Below, one piece after another: positions 23,941 to 33,017 of a stretch of 33,360 nucleotides of DNA (positions within the stretch are counted from its first letter, which is position 1; each line of letters begins with the position of its first letter). Made by a program: the position numbers and the translations under genes. Source of the DNA: an uncultured Nesterenkonia sp. (GTDB lineage Bacteria > Actinomycetota > Actinomycetes > Actinomycetales > Micrococcaceae); the NCBI GenBank assembly GCA_946221825.1, contig CAMINA010000002.1, positions 1 to 33,360 on the forward strand, in the 5' to 3' direction. The notes beneath the pieces were generated by a model. That model was not told the DNA's origin. It saw only the letters and a program-made list of their open reading frames with translations, and did not search any database.

Positions 23941-24963
23941 ATGTTGACGGCCATGATCTCTGCAGGATTCCCCGCACCACCCACTGACGGCGTCGATCTC
24001 TTCGGTCCGTTGAGCATCACCTTCTACGCCGTCTGCATCCTGATCGGAGCGGCCCTGGCCGTCTGGCTGGCCGGCCGTCTCTGGCAGTCGCGCGGGGGTG
24101 CCAAGGAGAACGTCTTCGACGCGACGATCTGGGCCGTGCTGCTGGGCTTCGTCGGTGCGCGGCTCTACCACGTGGTCACCTCCCCGGACGCGTACTTCGG
24201 TCCCGAGGGTGAGCTCTCGCGGATCCCGGAGGTCTGGAACGGCGGGCTGAGCATCATCGGCGCGGTCATCTTCGGCGCGCTCGGCGTGTGGATCGCCTGC
24301 CGCCGCTACGGCATCAGGTTCGGTGCCTTCACCGACGTCCTGGTCCCCGGTGTGCTGCTGGCTCAGGCCGTCGGCCGCTGGGGCAACTGGTTCAACCAGG
24401 AGCTCTATGGCGCGCCGACGAACCTGCCGTGGGGCCTGGTCATCGACACCACCCAGCGCCACCAGCCGCTCCCGCTGGGCGCCAGCGCGACGACGGCCTT
24501 CCACCCGACCTTCCTGTACGAATTCGTCTGGAACCTCATCGGCGTGGCCCTCCTGCTGTGGCTCTTCCAGCGCTTCCAGTTCAAACAGGGTCTGCTCACC
24601 TGGACCTATGTGGCCTACTACGCACTGGGCCGCTTCTGGATCGAGAGCCTGCGCTATGACGAGCTGGCCAAGTCCACGCAGTTCCCGCTCAGCGACTTCG
24701 GCATCGACTGGCGCCTGAACCAGATCATCATGTTCGTGGTCTTCCTGGTCGCCGTCGGGATGCTCCTGTGGCTGTGGACCAAGCGTCCGCGCACCGAGGA
24801 GGAGCTCGCCGAGGAGATGCGCATCTACCACCCCGCAGAGGAGAAGGACGCAGAGGAGAAGGGCGCAGAGACCTCTGAGGGCGCGGACTCTGAGGAGGGC
24901 TCTGACGACGCAGGCTCTGAGGATGAGGCCACCGAGGAGAAGTCCTCGCCTTCCACATCTTGA
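23941..24963 (+). CDS. lgt: Prolipoprotein diacylglyceryl transferase
   Basis: Transfers diacylglycerol from phosphatidylglycerol to the lipobox cysteine of prolipoproteins; inner-membrane enzyme with about seven helices. The Lgt signature GRWGNWFNQELYG is at 145-157, and GARLYHV and YALGRFWIESLR are conserved. The loop that holds His103 in E. coli (HGG) reads IIGA here, as in other actinobacterial Lgt proteins. 340 aa, extended by an acidic, Glu/Ser-rich cytoplasmic tail of about 50 residues. GGGAGGA precedes the ATG. Confidence 0.96.
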   Translation: MLTAMISAGFPAPPTDGVDLFGPLSITFYAVCILIGAALAVWLAGRLWQSRGGAKENVFDATIWAVLLGFVGARLYHVVTSPDAYFGPEGELSRIPEVWNGGLSIIGAVIFGALGVWIACRRYGIRFGAFTDVLVPGVLLAQAVGRWGNWFNQELYGAPTNLPWGLVIDTTQRHQPLPLGASATTAFHPTFLYEFVWNLIGVALLLWLFQRFQFKQGLLTWTYVAYYALGRFWIESLRYDELAKSTQFPLSDFGIDWRLNQIIMFVVFLVAVGMLLWLWTKRPRTEEELAEEMRIYHPAEEKDAEEKGAETSEGADSEEGSDDAGSEDEATEEKSSPSTS

Positions 24964-24974
24964 GATGCGATTTG

Positions 24975-24995
24975 CCTCACCCGCACCGGGCGAGG
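24975..24995 (+). terminator. Weak hairpin after lgt
   Basis: CCTCACCCG (24975-24983) and CGGGCGAGG (24987-24995) pair with one mismatch around a 3-nt loop, 12 nt past the lgt stop. No T tract follows, so termination is doubtful; it could be an mRNA end-protecting or pausing element. Confidence 0.3.
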
Positions 24996-25005
24996 AGGAT
25001 GTATC

Positions 25006-25034
25006 TGATCAGGAGCCGCAAGGAAGCGTAAACT
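25006..25034 (+). promoter_or_regulatory. Candidate gltB promoter
   Basis: TGATCA (25006-25011, weak -35), a 17-bp spacer and TAAACT (25029-25034, TANNNT -10). It would give a leader of about 95 nt before the gltB ATG. In the 171-bp gap after lgt I see no riboswitch or other conserved element. Confidence 0.4.
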
Positions 25035-25134
25035 GGGCCAGATCCGTGCCCGAATGCTCCGAAGACTTGAGGGAGTCGCACCCACTGTCGTCCCCTCCCC
25101 ATCGCCGTTCGCATGCGGAGGAAGGAATAGCGCC

Positions 25135-28100
25135 ATGTCCATTTCCACATCGGAAGCTGCCGGTCTCAGCGCGGAGACACCAGGGGTCATCAGCCCCTTT
25201 GTGCGCTTTGCCGCCTATCCCGAGAAGGCGGGTCTCTACGACCCGGCCAATGAGCATGAGAACTGCGGCATGGCCGCCATCGCCACGCTGCGCGGCGAGC
25301 CGGGCCATGACATCGTCGACCACGCCTTGGTGGCGCTGCGCAATCTCGAGCACCGAGGAGCTGTGGGCGGTGACGTCGGCACCGGTGACGGTGCCGGCCT
25401 GCTGACCCAGATCCCCGACGAGTTCTTCCGCGCCGTGGTGGACTTCGAGCTTCCCGCAGCCGGGGAGTACGCGGCAGGAACCGCGTTTCTGGCGCAATCT
25501 GCCGCCGAGCGCGAGCAGATGGCCTCCGCTCTGGAGGACATGGTCGGCGAACAGGGCCTGAAGGTCCTGGGCTGGCGCGAGGTCCCCATCGCCTCCTCGA
25601 TGATCGGCACTCTGGCCAAGGAGTCCATGCCGCACTTCCGCCAGCTCTTCCTGGCTCTGGCCGATGAGGACTCCCCGGAGTTCCAGGAGTCCGCCTCGGG
25701 AACCTTGGACCAGCGGGCCTGGCGGCTGCGCAAGCGTGCGCAGAACCGCCTGGGCGTCTACTTCCCCTCGCTGTCCTCGAAGACCATCACCTATAAGGGC
25801 ATGCTGACCACTGCACAGCTCGAGCCCTTCTTCCCGGACCTCTCCGATGAGCGGTTCAAGACCACGCTGGGCATCGTCCACTCGCGGTTCTCCACCAACA
25901 CCTTCCCGTCCTGGCCGCTGGCGCAGCCGATGCGCAACATCGCGCACAACGGTGAGATCAACACGGTCAAGGGCAACCGCAACTGGATGCGGGCTCGGCA
26001 GTCGATGATGTCCTCGGAGCTGCTGGGGGAGGACCCCGAGTACCTCTTCCCGATCTGCACTCCCGGTGCTTCAGACTCCGCCTCCTTCGATGAGGCCGCC
26101 GAGCTGCTGATGCTCTCCGGGCGCCCCCTGTCCCAGGCCATGCGGATGATGATCCCGGAGGCGTGGGAGAACCACAGCACGATGGACCCCGACCTGCGGG
26201 CCTTCTACCGCTACCACTCCATGCTGATGGAGGCATGGGACGGACCCGCCGCGATCGCCTTCTCGGACGGACGGCAGGTCGGTGCCGTGCTGGACCGCAA
26301 CGGACTGCGCCCGGCCCGCTACTGGGTCACCGACGACGGGCTGGTAGTCATGTCCTCGGAGGTCGGCGTGATCGACATCGAACCCTCCACTGTGGTCCGC
26401 AAGGGCCGGGTGGCCCCGGGCATGATGTTCCTGCTCGACACCGTCGAGGGGCGCATCATCGAGGACGACGAGGTCAAATCCGACTTCGCCTCCGCCCAGC
26501 CGTGGCAGGAGTGGGTGGATCAGAACCTGATCGACCTGAAGGAGCTTCCCGAGCGTCTGCACGTGCGCCATCCGGCAGACTCTGTGCGTCTGCGGCAGCA
26601 GACCTTCGGCTACACCCACGAGGAGCTCAAGGTTCTGATCGGGCCGATGGCCTCCACCGGTGCCGAGCCGCTGGGCGCCATGGGCACGGACACACCGATC
26701 GCCGTGCTGGCCGAGCGCCCGCGGCTGCTCTTCGACTACTTCATCCAGAGCTTCGCCCAGGTGACCAACCCGCCGCTGGACGCCATCCGCGAGGAGCTGG
26801 TGACCTCCCTGGGCCTGCATATCGGACCCAACGGCAACCTGCTCACCAACGAGCAGGTCAAGGCCAAGCAGGTGGCCCTGGACTTCCCGGTGATCGACAA
26901 CGATCAGCTGGCCAAGATCGCCAACATCCGTAATGACGAGGGCCAGAAGATCGCGATGAAGGTCCGAGGCCTCTACCGGGTGGGCAGCTCCGAGGAGGAG
27001 TTCCGCCAACGGATCCGTGAGATCTGCGAGAAGGTCTCCGCCGCGGTGAACCGCGGAGTGAGCTACATCGTCATCTCGGACCGCGACTCCAACGCGCAGT
27101 GGGCGCCGATCCCGTCGCTGCTGCTGCTCTCGGCCATCCACCACCACCTGCTGAAGTCGGCGAACCGCACCCGAACCTCGCTGATCGTGGAGGCCGGGGA
27201 CGTGCGTGAGGTCCACCATGTCGCCTGCCTGATCGGTTACGGCGCAGCAGCAGTGAACCCCTACCTGGCCATGGAGACCGCCGAGGACATGGTCCGCCGC
27301 GGCGAGCTCAGCAACGTCTCCGAGTCCCAGGCGGTGCACAACCTGCTCACCGCCCTGGGCAAGGGCGTGCTGAAGATCATGTCCAAGATGGGCATCTCCA
27401 CCGTTGCCTCCTACTGCGGTGCTCAGACCTTCGAGGCTGTGGGGCTGGCCCAGCACGTGGTGGATCAGTACTTCTCCGGCACCCACTCGCCGATGGGCGG
27501 CGTCGGGCTGGAGGTGCTGACCAAGGAGATCCAGGAGCGTCATGCCAAGGCCTACCCGCCGGACGGCAACGATCTGGGTCGCGGCGATGAGCTCGAGGTC
27601 GGCGGTGAGTACCAGTGGCGTCGTGAAGGTCCGCCGCATCTGTTCAACCCGGAGACCGTCTTCAAGCTGCAGCACTCTACGAAGTCGCGCCGCTACGACA
27701 TCTTCAAGCAGTACACCCGGGCCGTGGATGATCAGTCCGAGGCACTGATGACGCTGCGCGGCCTGCTGAAGTTCAAAGCCAAGCGGGACCCGATCCCGAT
27801 CAGTGAGGTGGAGCCGGTCTCCGAGATCGTCAAGCGGTTCAACACCGGTGCGATGAGCTACGGCTCCATCTCTCAGGAGGCGCACGAGACCCTCGCCGTG
27901 GCGATGAACCGTCTGGGTGCGCGCTCGAACACCGGTGAGGGCGGCGAGCATCCGGCACGACTGGTGGATCCTGAGCGCCGCAGCGCGATCAAGCAGATCG
28001 CCTCGGGGCGGTTCGGTGTGACCAGCCAGTACCTGACCCACGCGGACGACCTCCAGATCAAGATGGCCCAGGGAGCCAAGCCCGGTGAGGGCGGCCAGCT

Positions 28101-29772
28101 CATGGGCAAGAAGGTCTACCCCTGGGTGGCCGAGACCCGTCACTCCACTCCTGGAGTGTCCCTGGTCTCCCCGCCGCCGCATCACGACATCTACTCCATC
28201 GAAGATCTCGCCCAGCTGATCTACGACCTCAAGCGCTCCAACACGGACGCCCGGGTCCACGTGAAGCTGGTCGCGCTCAACGGTGTGGGCACGGTGGCCG
28301 CGGGTGTGACCAAGGCCAAGGCCGACGTCGTGCTGATCTCCGGCCACGACGGCGGGACCGGTGCGAGCCCGCTGAACTCGCTGAAGCATGCCGGCGCCCC
28401 CTGGGAGCTCGGTCTGGCTGAGGCCCAGCAGACGCTGATGCTCAACGGTCTGCGCGAACGCGTGACCGTGCAGGTGGACGGTCAGCTCAAGACAGGCCGC
28501 GATGTGGTCATCGCAGCACTGCTCGGCGCGGAGGAGTACGGCTTCGCCACTGCGCCGCTGGTGGTCTCCGGCTGCATCATGATGCGTGTCTGCCACCTGG
28601 ACACCTGCCCGGTGGGTGTGGCCACGCAGAACCCCGTGCTGCGTGAGCGCTACACGGGCAAGGCGGACCACGTGGTGAACTTCTTCGAGTTCGTGGCCCA
28701 GGAGGTGCGCGAGTATCTGGCCGAGCTGGGCTTCCGCAGCCTCGATGAGGCCATCGGCCACATCGACTCCCTGGACATGGACGATGCCAAGCGGCACTGG
28801 AAGACCGAAGGCCTGGACCTGGACTCGGTGCTCGGCGGCTATGACCCCGAGGACCCGGTGACCTCGCAGATGCTGCGTCGGACCGCCGGACAAGACCATG
28901 AGTTGGAGAAGCACTTCGACATGGCGCTGATCGAGCAGGCTCAGTCGGCGATCCGTCAGGGCCAGCCGGTGCACCTGGAGTCCAAGGTGATCAACACCGA
29001 CCGCTCCGTGGGCACGATGCTCGGCCACGAGGTCACCAAGGCCCAGGGCCTGAGCACGTTGGAGAACAACACCATCACCGTGGATCTGCACGGGGAGGCC
29101 GGCCAGTCCCTGGGCGCGTTCCTGCCCCACGGTGTGACCCTGAGGCTCTCCGGCGATGCCAACGACTATGTCGGCAAGGGCCTCTCGGGCGGTCGGATCG
29201 TTGTCCATCCGGATGCCTCCGCGCCGCTGGTGGCTGAGGACAACGTCATCGCTGGCAACGTGCTGGGCTATGGCGCGACCTCCGGGGAGATGTTCCTGCG
29301 CGGCCAGGTCGGCGAACGCTTCCTGGTCCGCAACTCCGGTGCGACCGCAGTCGTCGAGGGCATCGGGGACCACGGCTGCGAATACATGACCGGCGGCCAG
29401 ACGCTGATCATCGGACCCACCGGTCGGAACTTCGGCGCCGGCATGTCCGGCGGCACCGCCTTCGTCCTGGACTTCGAGGAGCAGAAGCTCAACGCTCAGG
29501 CCCGGGTCAAGGGCGATCTGCTGCTGCTGACCCCGGATGAGGAGGACCGCCAGATCGTGATGGACCTGCTCCGCCGGCATATCGAGGAGACCGGCTCCGC
29601 AGTCGCGGAGCGTCTGCTGGCCGATCCTGATGACACGTTCTCGCGCATCACCAAGGTGCTCCCGCGCGACTATGACGCCGTGCTGCGCGCTCGGTCCGAG
29701 GCCCTGGATGAGGGCATCGATCCTGACGGCGACGAGGCATGGCAGAAGATCCTGGAGGTGACCCGTGGCTGA
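25135..29772 (+). CDS. gltB: Glutamate synthase (NADPH) large subunit
   Basis: Makes glutamate from glutamine and 2-oxoglutarate with GltD. 1545 aa. The start is the ATG at 25135, preceded by GGAGGAAGGA; an earlier in-frame ATG (25054) has no Shine-Dalgarno. A 43-residue propeptide precedes Cys44 (ENCGMAAIATL), the N-terminal nucleophile after cleavage. Domains: class-II glutaminase (44 to ~470), central domain, FMN-binding synthase domain (GAMSYGSISQEAHETLA, SNTGEGGEHP, GHDGGTGASPL), a 3Fe-4S site C1147, C1153, C1158 (CHLDTCPVGVATQ), and a GXGXG beta-helix at the C-terminus. gltD overlaps its end by 8 nt. Confidence 0.97.
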   Translation: MSISTSEAAGLSAETPGVISPFVRFAAYPEKAGLYDPANEHENCGMAAIATLRGEPGHDIVDHALVALRNLEHRGAVGGDVGTGDGAGLLTQIPDEFFRAVVDFELPAAGEYAAGTAFLAQSAAEREQMASALEDMVGEQGLKVLGWREVPIASSMIGTLAKESMPHFRQLFLALADEDSPEFQESASGTLDQRAWRLRKRAQNRLGVYFPSLSSKTITYKGMLTTAQLEPFFPDLSDERFKTTLGIVHSRFSTNTFPSWPLAQPMRNIAHNGEINTVKGNRNWMRARQSMMSSELLGEDPEYLFPICTPGASDSASFDEAAELLMLSGRPLSQAMRMMIPEAWENHSTMDPDLRAFYRYHSMLMEAWDGPAAIAFSDGRQVGAVLDRNGLRPARYWVTDDGLVVMSSEVGVIDIEPSTVVRKGRVAPGMMFLLDTVEGRIIEDDEVKSDFASAQPWQEWVDQNLIDLKELPERLHVRHPADSVRLRQQTFGYTHEELKVLIGPMASTGAEPLGAMGTDTPIAVLAERPRLLFDYFIQSFAQVTNPPLDAIREELVTSLGLHIGPNGNLLTNEQVKAKQVALDFPVIDNDQLAKIANIRNDEGQKIAMKVRGLYRVGSSEEEFRQRIREICEKVSAAVNRGVSYIVISDRDSNAQWAPIPSLLLLSAIHHHLLKSANRTRTSLIVEAGDVREVHHVACLIGYGAAAVNPYLAMETAEDMVRRGELSNVSESQAVHNLLTALGKGVLKIMSKMGISTVASYCGAQTFEAVGLAQHVVDQYFSGTHSPMGGVGLEVLTKEIQERHAKAYPPDGNDLGRGDELEVGGEYQWRREGPPHLFNPETVFKLQHSTKSRRYDIFKQYTRAVDDQSEALMTLRGLLKFKAKRDPIPISEVEPVSEIVKRFNTGAMSYGSISQEAHETLAVAMNRLGARSNTGEGGEHPARLVDPERRSAIKQIASGRFGVTSQYLTHADDLQIKMAQGAKPGEGGQLMGKKVYPWVAETRHSTPGVSLVSPPPHHDIYSIEDLAQLIYDLKRSNTDARVHVKLVALNGVGTVAAGVTKAKADVVLISGHDGGTGASPLNSLKHAGAPWELGLAEAQQTLMLNGLRERVTVQVDGQLKTGRDVVIAALLGAEEYGFATAPLVVSGCIMMRVCHLDTCPVGVATQNPVLRERYTGKADHVVNFFEFVAQEVREYLAELGFRSLDEAIGHIDSLDMDDAKRHWKTEGLDLDSVLGGYDPEDPVTSQMLRRTAGQDHELEKHFDMALIEQAQSAIRQGQPVHLESKVINTDRSVGTMLGHEVTKAQGLSTLENNTITVDLHGEAGQSLGAFLPHGVTLRLSGDANDYVGKGLSGGRIVVHPDASAPLVAEDNVIAGNVLGYGATSGEMFLRGQVGERFLVRNSGATAVVEGIGDHGCEYMTGGQTLIIGPTGRNFGAGMSGGTAFVLDFEEQKLNAQARVKGDLLLLTPDEEDRQIVMDLLRRHIEETGSAVAERLLADPDDTFSRITKVLPRDYDAVLRARSEALDEGIDPDGDEAWQKILEVTRG

Positions 29773-31231
29773 TCCGCGCGGCTTTCTGAAACATCGTGAG
29801 CGTCAGAGTCGGCCCTCACGCCCGGTGCCGGTGCGCATCATGGACTTCAACGAGGTCTACGAGCGCAACGAGCGGGGTCTGGTCCAGACCCAGGCCAGCC
29901 GCTGCATGGACTGCGGCATCCCGTTCTGCCACACCGGCTGCCCGCTGGGGAACCTGATCCCCGAGTGGAACGATCTGATCTGGCGGGACCAGTGGGAGGA
30001 GGCCTCCTCCCGGCTGCATATGACCAACAACTTCCCGGAGTTCACCGGGCGGGTCTGCCCGGCCCCGTGTGAGACCTCCTGCGTGCTGGGCATCAACCAG
30101 CCGGCGGTCACCATCAAGCAGTCTGAGGTGGAGATCGCCGATGAGGCCATCTCCCGCGGCTATGTGGAGCCGGTGCTGCCGCAGCGCCTGACCGGTAAGA
30201 CGGTGGCAGTGGTGGGCTCGGGCCCGGCCGGCCTGGCCGCCGCCCAGCAGCTGACCCGCGCCGGACACACGGTCGCGGTCTACGAGCGCGACGACCGCCT
30301 GGGCGGGCTGCTGCGCTACGGCATCCCGGACTTCAAGATGGAGAAGGAGCACGTCGACTTCCGCATCGACCAGATGCAGGCCGAGGGGACCCGCTTCTAC
30401 ACCTCCACCGAGATCGGCTCGGACATCACCTGGGACTCCCTGCGGGAGAGCTACGACGCCGTGGTGGTGGCCACCGGTGCCATGGTTCCGCGCGATCTGC
30501 CGGTGCCGGGCCGGGGTCTGACCGGTGTGCACTTCGCCATGGAGTACCTCGTGCAGTCCAATAGGGCGGTGGCCGGCGACGAGGTGCCGGACCAGATCCA
30601 CGCCCAGGACAAGCATGTTGTCATCCTCGGCGGCGGCGACACCGGCGCGGACTGCATCGGCACCGCTCATCGCCACGGGGCGAAGTCGGTCACCACGCTG
30701 GCCATCGGCAAGGAGCTGCCCACTGAGCGTCCTGAGCATGAGCCCTGGCCCATGGACCCGCGGGTCTTCGAGGTCTCCAGCGCCCATGAGGAGGGCGGCG
30801 AGGTGCAGTGGCTGGCCTCCACGGTGGAGTTCCTGGGCGATGAGCACGGCAACGTGCGCGCGCTGAAGGTCGCTGAGACCCAGTACAACCCCGACGGGTC
30901 CCGCACGCCGAAGCCGGGCACGGAGAAGGAGATCCCCGCGGATCTGGTCCTGCTGGCCCTGGGCTTCACCGGCGCCGAGCAGAACACGCTGAGCCCGCAG
31001 CTGAACGTGGAGTTCGCCAAGCGCGGCAACATCGAGCGCGCTCAGGACTATCAGACCAATGTCGAGGGAGTCTTCACCGTCGGCGACGCCGGCCGTGGAG
31101 CATCCCTGGTGGTCTGGGCGATCGCGGAGGGCCGCTCCGCGGCGAAGGAGGTCGACGAGTTCCTCGAGGGCTCCTCGCGCCTTCCGGCTCCGGTCAAGCC
31201 CAGCGACCAGCCCATATCGCTGTCTGCTTGA
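29765..31231 (+). CDS. gltD: Glutamate synthase small subunit
   Basis: Supplies electrons from NADPH via FAD and iron-sulfur clusters to GltB. 488 aa. N-terminal cluster-binding cysteines: C47, C50, C55, C59 (CMDCGIPFCHTGCPLGN), then CPAPCETSC. FAD-binding GSGPAGLAAAQQL and ERDDRLGGLLRYGIP; NADPH-binding GGGDTGADCIGTAHRHGA; ends with the TVGDAGRGASLVVWAI motif. Starts with GTG inside the end of gltB, with GGAGG 6 nt upstream, giving translational coupling. Confidence 0.97.
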   Translation: MADPRGFLKHRERQSRPSRPVPVRIMDFNEVYERNERGLVQTQASRCMDCGIPFCHTGCPLGNLIPEWNDLIWRDQWEEASSRLHMTNNFPEFTGRVCPAPCETSCVLGINQPAVTIKQSEVEIADEAISRGYVEPVLPQRLTGKTVAVVGSGPAGLAAAQQLTRAGHTVAVYERDDRLGGLLRYGIPDFKMEKEHVDFRIDQMQAEGTRFYTSTEIGSDITWDSLRESYDAVVVATGAMVPRDLPVPGRGLTGVHFAMEYLVQSNRAVAGDEVPDQIHAQDKHVVILGGGDTGADCIGTAHRHGAKSVTTLAIGKELPTERPEHEPWPMDPRVFEVSSAHEEGGEVQWLASTVEFLGDEHGNVRALKVAETQYNPDGSRTPKPGTEKEIPADLVLLALGFTGAEQNTLSPQLNVEFAKRGNIERAQDYQTNVEGVFTVGDAGRGASLVVWAIAEGRSAAKEVDEFLEGSSRLPAPVKPSDQPISLSA

Positions 31232-31328
31232 TAGGCTCGTGCTGAAAGACACACTGGCCCAGCGTCGTGCCGGAACTTTCTGAGACATCACACCTCGAAG
31301 AAGCAATCCGGAAAAGACAAGGTGAGGC

Positions 31329-32846
31329 ATGAGACACGCCAAGATCGTCGCGACCTTCGGCCCGGCAACTGCCGGCTATGAGATGACCCGCCAGCTCATC
31401 GAAGCCGGCGTCGACGTCGCACGGGTGAATATGAGCCACGGCGACTACACCGTCCACGAGGCGACCTACAACGCGGTGCGCGAGGTTTCCAAGGACCTGC
31501 GCCGGGCCGTGGCGCTCTTCGCCGACCTGCAAGGTCCGAAGATCCGCCTGGGCCGCTTCGCCGACGACGCCAAGCATGACCTCGCAGTGGGGGACCGGTT
31601 CACCATCACCACCGAGGACATCAAGGGCACCAAGGAGCGCTGCTCCACCACCCTGAAGACCCTCACCGAGGACGTCGAGCCCGGGGACACCCTGCTGATC
31701 GACGACGGCAAAGTCTCCCTGCGTGCCCTGGAGGTCACGGACACCGATGTGATCACTGAGGTGGTCGTGCCCGGCCCGGTCTCCAACAACAAGGGCATCA
31801 ACCTGCCCGGCGTCGCCGTCTCCGTGCCTGCGCTCTCGGAGAAGGATGAGGAGGACCTGCGCTGGGCCCTGCGCACCGGCTTCGACATGATCGCGCTGAG
31901 CTTCGTCCGCGATGCCGCCGACATCGAAGCGGTCCATCGCATCATGGATGAGGAGGGCCGCCGCGTCCCCGTCATCGCAAAGATCGAGAAGCCCCAGGCG
32001 GTGGACGCGCTGCAGGACATCGTGGACGCCTTCGACGCCATCATGGTCGCCCGCGGCGATCTGGGTGTGGAGCTCCCGCTGGAAGAGGTCCCGGTGGTGC
32101 AGAAGCGCGCCGTGGAGCTCGCCCGCCGGTGGGCCAAGCCGGTCATCGTGGCGACCCAGGTTCTGGAGTCGATGATCGACAATCCGCGCCCCACCCGTGC
32201 GGAGGCCTCCGACTGCGCCAACGCAGTCCTCGACGGCGCCGATGCGGTCATGCTCTCCGGGGAGACCTCCGTGGGCAAGTATCCGGTGCGCACCGTGGAG
32301 ACGATGTCGAACATCATCCGCACCACCGAGGACAAGGGCCTGGAGCGCATCCCGCAGCTGGGCACCCGTCCCAAGACCCGCGGCGGTGCGATCACCCGGG
32401 CGGCCAACGAGATCGCCGAGACCCTCGACATCGAATACCTGGCCACCTTCACCCGGTCAGGTGATTCGGCTCGGCGGCTGTCCCGACTGCGTCCGAAGCA
32501 GCCGGTCTTCGCCTTCACCCATGTGGAGCACACCCACAACATCCTCTGCCTGAGCTGGGGCGTCCAGCCCCGTTGGGTGGAGTTCGCCGGTCACACCGAC
32601 GAGATGACCGCTCAGGTGGACAAGCAGCTGCTCGAGGAGGGCATCGCTCAGCCGAACGATCTGGTGGTCATCGCCGCCGGGTCGCCTCCCGGCCAGGCCG
32701 GCACCACCAACATGCTCAAGGTCCACCGCATCGGTGACCTCCCCGAGCATCAGGACATCGAGGCGCTGCGCCGCGGCGATGTGCCGCCCCCGAACAAGGA
32801 GCCGGTGGGTCCCTGGCCGGCGCAGAGCGCCTCCAGCGCTCGGTAG
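31329..32846 (+). CDS. pyk: Pyruvate kinase
   Basis: Last step of glycolysis: phosphoenolpyruvate + ADP to pyruvate + ATP. 505 aa. Features: KIVATFGPAT, RVNMSHGDY, DLQGPKIRLGRF, the active-site segment VIAKIEKPQAVDAL with the catalytic Lys, MVARGDLGVELP and DAVMLSGETSVGKYP; a C-terminal regulatory domain follows. About 25 extra polar residues extend the C-terminus relative to typical ~475-aa enzymes. AAGGTGAG precedes the ATG. The 97-bp gap after gltD holds a possible TAGGCT -10 but no clear -35, so its own promoter is only possible. Confidence 0.97.
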   Translation: MRHAKIVATFGPATAGYEMTRQLIEAGVDVARVNMSHGDYTVHEATYNAVREVSKDLRRAVALFADLQGPKIRLGRFADDAKHDLAVGDRFTITTEDIKGTKERCSTTLKTLTEDVEPGDTLLIDDGKVSLRALEVTDTDVITEVVVPGPVSNNKGINLPGVAVSVPALSEKDEEDLRWALRTGFDMIALSFVRDAADIEAVHRIMDEEGRRVPVIAKIEKPQAVDALQDIVDAFDAIMVARGDLGVELPLEEVPVVQKRAVELARRWAKPVIVATQVLESMIDNPRPTRAEASDCANAVLDGADAVMLSGETSVGKYPVRTVETMSNIIRTTEDKGLERIPQLGTRPKTRGGAITRAANEIAETLDIEYLATFTRSGDSARRLSRLRPKQPVFAFTHVEHTHNILCLSWGVQPRWVEFAGHTDEMTAQVDKQLLEEGIAQPNDLVVIAAGSPPGQAGTTNMLKVHRIGDLPEHQDIEALRRGDVPPPNKEPVGPWPAQSASSAR

Positions 32847-32863
32847 TTCAGCAGAACAGCTGA

Positions 32864-32894
32864 TTGAGCCTCTCCCAGCATCTCGCGCTATGCT
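32864..32894 (+). promoter_or_regulatory. Probable tRNA-Leu promoter, overlapping the pyk terminator
   Basis: TTGAGC (32864-32869), a 19-bp spacer and TATGCT (32889-32894). The predicted start near 32901 is about 7 nt before the mature tRNA. The spacer is longer than ideal, and most of it is the pyk terminator stem-loop. Confidence 0.5.
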
Positions 32895-32901
32895 GGGAGA
32901 G
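32870..32901 (+). terminator. Perfect 12-bp terminator hairpin after pyk
   Basis: CTCTCCCAGCAT (32870-32881) and ATGCTGGGAGAG (32890-32901) pair without mismatch around an 8-nt loop, 23 nt after the pyk stop. CTTCAT follows, so the U tract is poor. It ends 6 nt before the tRNA-Leu gene. Confidence 0.78.
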
Positions 32902-32907
32902 CTTCAT

Positions 32908-32988
32908 GCCCGAATGGCGGAATCGGTAGACGCGCTCGACTCAAAATCGAGTACCTCAGGTGTGTGGGTTCGAGTCCCACTTCGGGCA
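32908..32988 (+). tRNA. tRNA-Leu (CAA)
   Basis: 81 nt class II tRNA. The acceptor GCCCGAA pairs with TTCGGGC. The anticodon arm CTCGA-CTCAAAA-TCGAG carries CAA; a long variable arm follows, then the T-arm GTGGGTTCGAGTCCCAC. The discriminator is A, followed by CCG, so CCA is not encoded. The regulator gene starts 29 nt later. Confidence 0.95.
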
Positions 32989-33017
32989 CCGACTCCCATG
33001 CAGACCGAAGGAGAACT

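Noticed and set aside
26071..29580. A 1169-codon open frame antisense to gltB
   Set aside because: It is the mirror of a gene with strong GC third-position bias. Its translation is His/Gly/Gln-rich low-quality sequence with no recognisable domain, while the opposite strand encodes a full GltB.
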